Made by a program: the position numbers and the translations under genes. Under the pieces are notes generated by a model. That model saw only the letters and a list, made by a program, of their open reading frames with translations, was not told the DNA's origin and made no database searches. Shown one piece after another: positions 59,101-64,000 of a stretch of 64,000 bases of DNA. The stretch covers positions 62,001 through 126,000 of the forward strand of contig JAGYXB010000275.1 in assembly GCA_022495005.1 (NCBI GenBank). Reading direction: 5' to 3'. Numbering within the stretch: position 1 is the stretch's first letter; every line of letters starts with the position of its first letter. This stretch comes from Rhyacophila brunnea. Its lineage: Eukaryota > Arthropoda > Insecta > Trichoptera > Rhyacophilidae.

Positions 59101-62100
59101 TATTCATATTAAGAATAGTTATTAGTTTAACAAAAATTAATGTCCTCTTTATGATTGATTTTGACAGCCTACTTTCACCCATCTCTATTGGTGTGCACTA
59201 TTTATGATGGATTTTAACAGCCTACATCTAACCTTCGCTACACTACAACTATAAAATAGTTTAGGAAAAATTAATGTGCGCTATTTATGGTGGATATTAA
59301 CGGCCTACTTCAACCCTTCGCTAATGGTGTCAACCCATATTAGTCTACCGTATTCATATTTAGAATAGTTATTAGTTTAACAAAAATTAATATGTCCTAA
59401 TTATGGTGGAATTTGACAGCCTACCTTCACCCATCGCTATTGGTGTGCACTATTTATGGTGGATTTTAATAGCCTTTATCTAACCTTCGCTACACTACAA
59501 ATAACAATTAGTTTAGGAAAAATTAATGTGCGCTATTTATGGCGGATATAACCAGCCTACCTCCACCCTCGGTAATGGTGTCAACCCATATCAGTCTACG
59601 GTATTCATATTTAGAATAGTCATTAGTTTAACAAAAATTAATATGTCCTATTTATGGTGGAATTTGCCAGCCTACCTTCACCCATCGCTATTGGTGTGCA
59701 CTATTTATGGTGGATTTTAACAGCCTACATCCAACCTTCGCTACACTACAACTAACAATTAGTTTAGGAAAAATTAATGTGCGCTTTTTATAGCGGATAA
59801 TAACAGCCTACCTCCACCCTTCGCTAATGGTGTCAACCCATATCAGTCTACGGTATTCATATTTAGAATAGTTATTAGTTTAACAAAAATTAATATGTCC
59901 TAATTATGGTGGAATTTGACAGCCTACCTTCACCCATCGCTATTGGTGTGCACTATTTATGGTGGATTTTAACAGCCTACATCCAACCTTTGCTACACTA
60001 CAACTAACAATTAGTTTAGGAAAAATTAATGTGCGCTATTTATGGCGGATATTAAAAGCCTACCTCCACCCTTCGCTAATGGTTTCAACCCATATTAGTC
60101 TACTGTATTCATATTTAGAATAGTTATTAGTTTAACAAAAATTAATGTCCTCTTTATGATTGATTTTGACAGCCTACCTTCACCCATCTCTATTGGTGTG
60201 CACTATTTATGATGGATTTTAACAGCCTACATCTAACCTTCGCTACACTACAACTATAAAATAGTTTAGGAAAAATTAATGTGCGCTATTTATGACGAAT
60301 ATTAACAGCCTACCTCCACCCTTCGCTAATGGTGTCAACCTATATCAGTCTACGGTATTCATATTTAGAACGGTTATTTGTTTAACAAAATTTAGTGTGC
60401 ACTATTTATGGTGGATTTTAACAGCCTACCTCCACCCTTCGCTAATGGTGTCAACCCATATTAGTCTACCGTATTCATATTTAGAATAGTTATTAGTTTA
60501 ACAAAAATTAATGTCCTATTTATGGTGGAATTTGACAGCCTACCTTCACCCATCGCTTCACTACAACAAACAATTAGTTTAGGAAAAATCAATGTGCGCT
60601 ATTTATGGAGGATATTAACAGCCTACCTCCACCCTTCGCTTATGGTGTCAACCCATATTAGTCTACCGTATTCATCTTTAGAATAGTTATTAGTTTAACA
60701 AAAATTAATGTCCTATTTATGGTGGAATTTTGACAGCCTACCTTCACCCATCGCTTTTGGTGTGCACTATTTATGGTGGATTTCAACAGCCTATATCCAA
60801 CCTTCGCTACACTACAACTAACAATTAGTTAAGGAAAAATAATGTGCGTTATTTATGGCGGATATAAACAACCTACCTCCACCCTTCGCTAATGGTGTTA
60901 ACCCATATCAGTCTACGGTATTCATATTTAGAATAGTTATTAGTTTAACAAAAATTAATATGTCCTAATTATGGTGGAATTTGACAGCCTACCTTCACCC
61001 ATCGCTTTTGGTGTGCACTATTTATGGTGGATTTTAACAGCCTACATCCAACCTTTGCTACACTACAACAAACAATTAGTTAAGGAAAAATTAATGTGCG
61101 CTATTTATGGCGGATATTAAAAGCCTACCTCTACCCTTCGCTTATGGTGTCAACCTATATTAGTCTACCGTATTCATATTTAGAATAGTTATTAGTTTAA
61201 CAAAAATTAATGTCCTTCTTATGATTGATTTTGACAGCCTACCTTCACCCATCGCTATTGGTGTGCACTATTTATGATGGATTTTAACAGCCTACATCTA
61301 ACCTTCGCTACACTACAACTATAAAATAGTTTAGGAAAAATTAATGTGCGCTATTTTTGACGAATATTAACAGCCTACCTCCACCTTTCGCTAATGGTGT
61401 CAACCTATATCAGTCTAAGGTATTCATATTTAGAACGGTTATTTGTTTAACAAAATTTAGTGTGCACTATTTATGGTAGATTTTAACAGCCTACCTCCAC
61501 CCTTCGCTAATGGTGTCAACCCATATTTGTCTACCGTATTCATATTTAGAATAGTTATTAGTTTAACGAAAATTAATATGTCCTATTTATGGTGGAATTT
61601 GACAGCCTACCTTCACCCATCGCTATTGGTATGCACTATTTATGATGGATTTTAACAGCCTACATCCAACCTTCGCTACACTACAACTAACAATTAGTTT
61701 AGGAAAAATTAATGTGCGCTATTTATGGCGGATATTAACAGCCTACCTCTACCCTTCGCTAATGGTGTCAACCCATATTAGTCTACCGTATTCATATTAA
61801 GAATAGTTATTAGTTTTACAAAAATTAATGTCCTATTTATGGTGGAGTTTGACAGCCTACCTTCACCCATCGCTATTGGTGTGCACTATTTATGGTGGAT
61901 TTTAACAGCCTACCTTCAACCTTCGCTACACTACAACTAACAATAAGTTTAGGAAAAATTAATGTGCGCTATTTATGGCGGATATAAGCAGCCTACCTCC
62001 AACCTTAGCTAATGGTGTCAACTCATAGCAGTCTACCGTATTCATATTTAGAACAATTGGTTTAACAAAACTTTATGTGCGCTATTTATGGTGGATATTA

Positions 62101-62455
62101 ACAGCCTACTTCCACTCCTCGCTACTGGTGTCAACACATATCAGTCGACTCTATTTATATTTAGAACAATTAGTTTAACAGAATTTAGTGTGCACTGTTT
62201 ATGGTGGATTTGACAGCCTACTTCCACCCATCGCTACTGGTGTGCACTATTTATGGTGGATTATAACAGCCTTCCTCCAACCTTCGCTACACTTCAACTA
62301 ACAATTTGTTTAAGAAAAAATAATATGCGCTATTTATGGCGGATATTAACATCCTACCTCCACCCTTCGCTACTGTCCACCCATACCAATCTACCCTATT
62401 CACTTTGAAAATAATTTGTTTAACAGAATTTAGTGTGCACTATTTATGGTGGATC
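56160..62455 (+). repeat. Satellite array, right arm of giant foldback
   Basis: The same satellite as 44292-47860 in opposite orientation, with cores 'gtgcactatttatggtggat', 'tttaacagcctacctccacc' and 'cttcgcta'. Core-to-core distances cycle through about 113, 52 and 86 bp, giving a 251-bp higher-order unit from about 57,150 on (for example 'aaagccttca' at 57210, 57461 and 57712). The first kilobase (56160-57150) and the last 400 bp are less regular and closer to the left arm. The ORFs of 60-89 codons are repeat translations; the two identical 64-codon ORFs at 58521 and 59526 come from the 1-kb duplication. Confidence 0.95.
58259..60267 (+). repeat. Recent tandem duplication of about 1,005 bp inside the right arm
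   Basis: Segment 58259-59262 and segment 59263-60267 are nearly identical. They share rare variants such as 'attaacggcctacttcaacc', 'taatagcctttatc', 'ccctcggtaatgg', 'ttatagcggataataacag' and 'aactataaaatagtttagg'. Only a few differences are visible (for example 'aacatcctacatcc' against 'aacagcctacatcc'). The length equals four 251-bp units. A partly similar third segment follows to about 61340. Confidence 0.9.
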
Positions 62456-62717
62456 AAAATTTGCGCATATTGTTTCATGAGATACACACCTACAAATTAA
62501 CACATTGGCATTTATTGCAATATCAACTAAAGATACGAGATAAGAACTAGTCACGCATGTATTTTTTTTCAAATCGCCTTCCACTACTCACAATTAGGTA
62601 GGTACCATCAATTTCTGATTAGCAAAGTTCATATTATTGTTACTGCATTCTTTCGGTCGTCGCAATAAAAGTGTCTAGTTACCAATTTATTTTGTTGTTG
62701 TCTACCTACTACACACA
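62456..62717. other. Right flank of the satellite array
   Basis: Non-repetitive AT-rich sequence; the array ends abruptly after 'actatttatggtggatc'. Confidence 0.4.
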
Positions 62718-62965
62718 CATTCCATTCTGGATCATCTTTAGTTTGGTTTTGTGAGAATATAAATAGAGCCACGAAATGTCAACCTTCATACCAGATACAT
62801 AATAAATATATTCATTTCTGGATCATCTTTAGTTTGGTTTTGTGAGAATATAAATAAAGCCACAAAATGCCAACCTTCTTACCAAATACATAATATATAT
62901 TAACTTCTGAACCAACATTAGTTCAGCTTTGAGGATATAAATAGAGCAACAAAATGGCAATCTTT
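62718..62965 (+). repeat. Three tandem copies of an ~86-bp unit with a TATA-like string
   Basis: 'ttctggatcatctttagttt', 'ggttttgtgagaatataaat' and 'agagccac.aaatg.caacc' occur twice almost identically (from about 62727 and 62817). A third diverged copy is at about 62905-62965 ('ttctgaaccaacattagttc', 'gaggatataaatagagcaac'). Each copy contains TATAAATA. Whether this has promoter activity is unknown. Confidence 0.85.
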
Positions 62966-63745
62966 GTTAGAAAAATGGCCGTTTCTAGAACAATTTGAGC
63001 ATATTTTTATGGCGAGTACATCGACTGGAATTAGTGGCAAACTGGCAACCTAGGAAACTATTGAAGCGATGTTGTCAATTCGCGCAGACGTATTCTATTT
63101 CAACGAAGATAAATGGCTATAAAGGTGGATCAACACCTCCTCTAACTTCTTACACGATCAACAAACAACGGGAAGAGTTGATTATATATATATATATATA
63201 TATATATAAATATTGTAATATAATAATATGTAGATACATAGTATAATGAACGCATAACATGTGATGTACATCACTTATACAATTTTGATTTTTATTACAT
63301 TACCGTTTCATGTTTATATGTGTGCATGTGCATACATGAGAGCTTGTAGTACACATTGTTTTTTTTTGTAATACTACAACCTAATCAAATCAACCTAGGC
63401 AAATCGAGGAGAATCATTAGGTGTATATAGAAATAGGTATCTAAACTTAGTAATAACGGAAATATCTCTCCATTAAAAGATTGAGTCACTGGTTGGAAAG
63501 AAAATGTATTGATTAATATAAAAGGTTTAACAGACCTGATTTTTTTTTGCCGGATTCGCGATGTCTAGTTTACTTCCGTTGTCCTTGGCCAGTCATTCGC
63601 GATTTTCGAAAGTTGTCAGGTGTATGTATATTTAAATGTATCTAAAACCGTGGACACGCAATATTGTCTATTGAAGTATGGCATTTAAATTAGATTTAGT
63701 GGTACTTATATATTTTGTTAGTAATGTATCCATACAACACATTTC
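62966..63745. other. AT-rich sequence with a TA microsatellite
   Basis: An 83-codon ORF at 62995-63246 runs into the (TA)n run at 63184-63207. Its first 60 residues have mixed composition but no recognisable motif. Nothing else seen. Confidence 0.3.
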
Positions 63746-63789
63746 TTAGATATTGCAGTCATGAAAGGATGATAAAAAATACTGTATAA

Positions 63790-63925
63790 AAAATGGGGCG
63801 GCATTTTGGCACTGCTTAGGGGCGGCATTTTGCCTAGCGACGTCACTGGGCGGCAGGTTATATGAAAGTATGGTGAAGCAGGCTAGTATGGTGAAAAAGT
63901 ATGGTGAGGCGGGCTGGTAATCAAT
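63790..63925. repeat. GC-rich short repeats
   Basis: GGGGCGGCATTTTG occurs twice (about 63794 and 63821) and 'agtatggtgaagc' or 'agtatggtgaggc' occurs three times (63867-63912). This may be the end of a DNA transposon that continues beyond the window. Confidence 0.5.
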
Positions 63926-64000
63926 TTGTGGCAAAATTTGAACATTATATTATACGGGGACGTTATAATGACCAAAGTAAATCCTCTGTGATGCCCTGAT

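Noticed and set aside
56533..61655. Plus-strand ORFs of 60-89 codons, including two identical 64-codon ones
   Set aside because: Satellite translations in the right arm. The identity results from the 1,005-bp duplication.

Overview
The window is eukaryotic, strongly AT-rich and repeat-dominated. The insect-type (CCTAA)n motifs, the many palindromic TIR elements, the Penelope-like, LINE and hAT debris and the frequent 'taggtacctac' strings fit an insect. A hemipteran, most likely an aphid, is my inference and is not proven by any gene here. I found no bacterial gene organisation, CRISPR array, rRNA or intact protein-coding gene. All open reading frames are short (146 codons or fewer), and most are explained by repeats or by chance. 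Only decayed transposon reading frames and one weak candidate exon look protein-like.

Layout. 0-16 kb: intergenic-like DNA with a nested MITE (215-674, interrupted by a second element), three TIR or palindromic elements, a tRNA-derived SINE, a LINE 3' tail and one Penelope-like terminus. 17.8-19.7 kb: a microsatellite, two copies of a palindromic MITE (called SAT-MITE here) and a well-preserved TIR element. 19.7-30 kb: mostly featureless AT-rich DNA with SINE pieces, hAT relics, a Penelope-like terminus and a LINE tail joined to a MITE. 30.9-32.1 kb: three foldback elements in a row. 33.8-37.1 kb: tRNA-like sequences, inverted Penelope-like termini carrying hammerhead-like motifs, and a reverse-transcriptase relic. 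39.8-40.3 kb: a hAT relic. 43.7-44.3 kb: the weak candidate exon and a small MITE.

The dominant structure is 44.3-62.45 kb. Two large arrays of the same satellite lie in opposite orientation: a left arm of about 3.6 kb and a right arm of about 6.3 kb. They flank an 8.3 kb centre that holds full and partial copies of SAT-MITE, whose end is the satellite core. This looks like a giant foldback-type element, or a MITE that turned into a satellite. The right arm has a higher-order period of about 251 bp and a recent tandem duplication of about 1,005 bp (four higher-order units).

The second notable theme is a family of Penelope-like termini with hammerhead-ribozyme-like cores, together with a small foldback retroelement flanked by clear 12- and 14-bp target-site duplications, one copy of which sits inside a SAT-MITE copy. 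Because there are no intact genes, no pathway or operon can be described. The window is best read as a transposon and satellite landscape.
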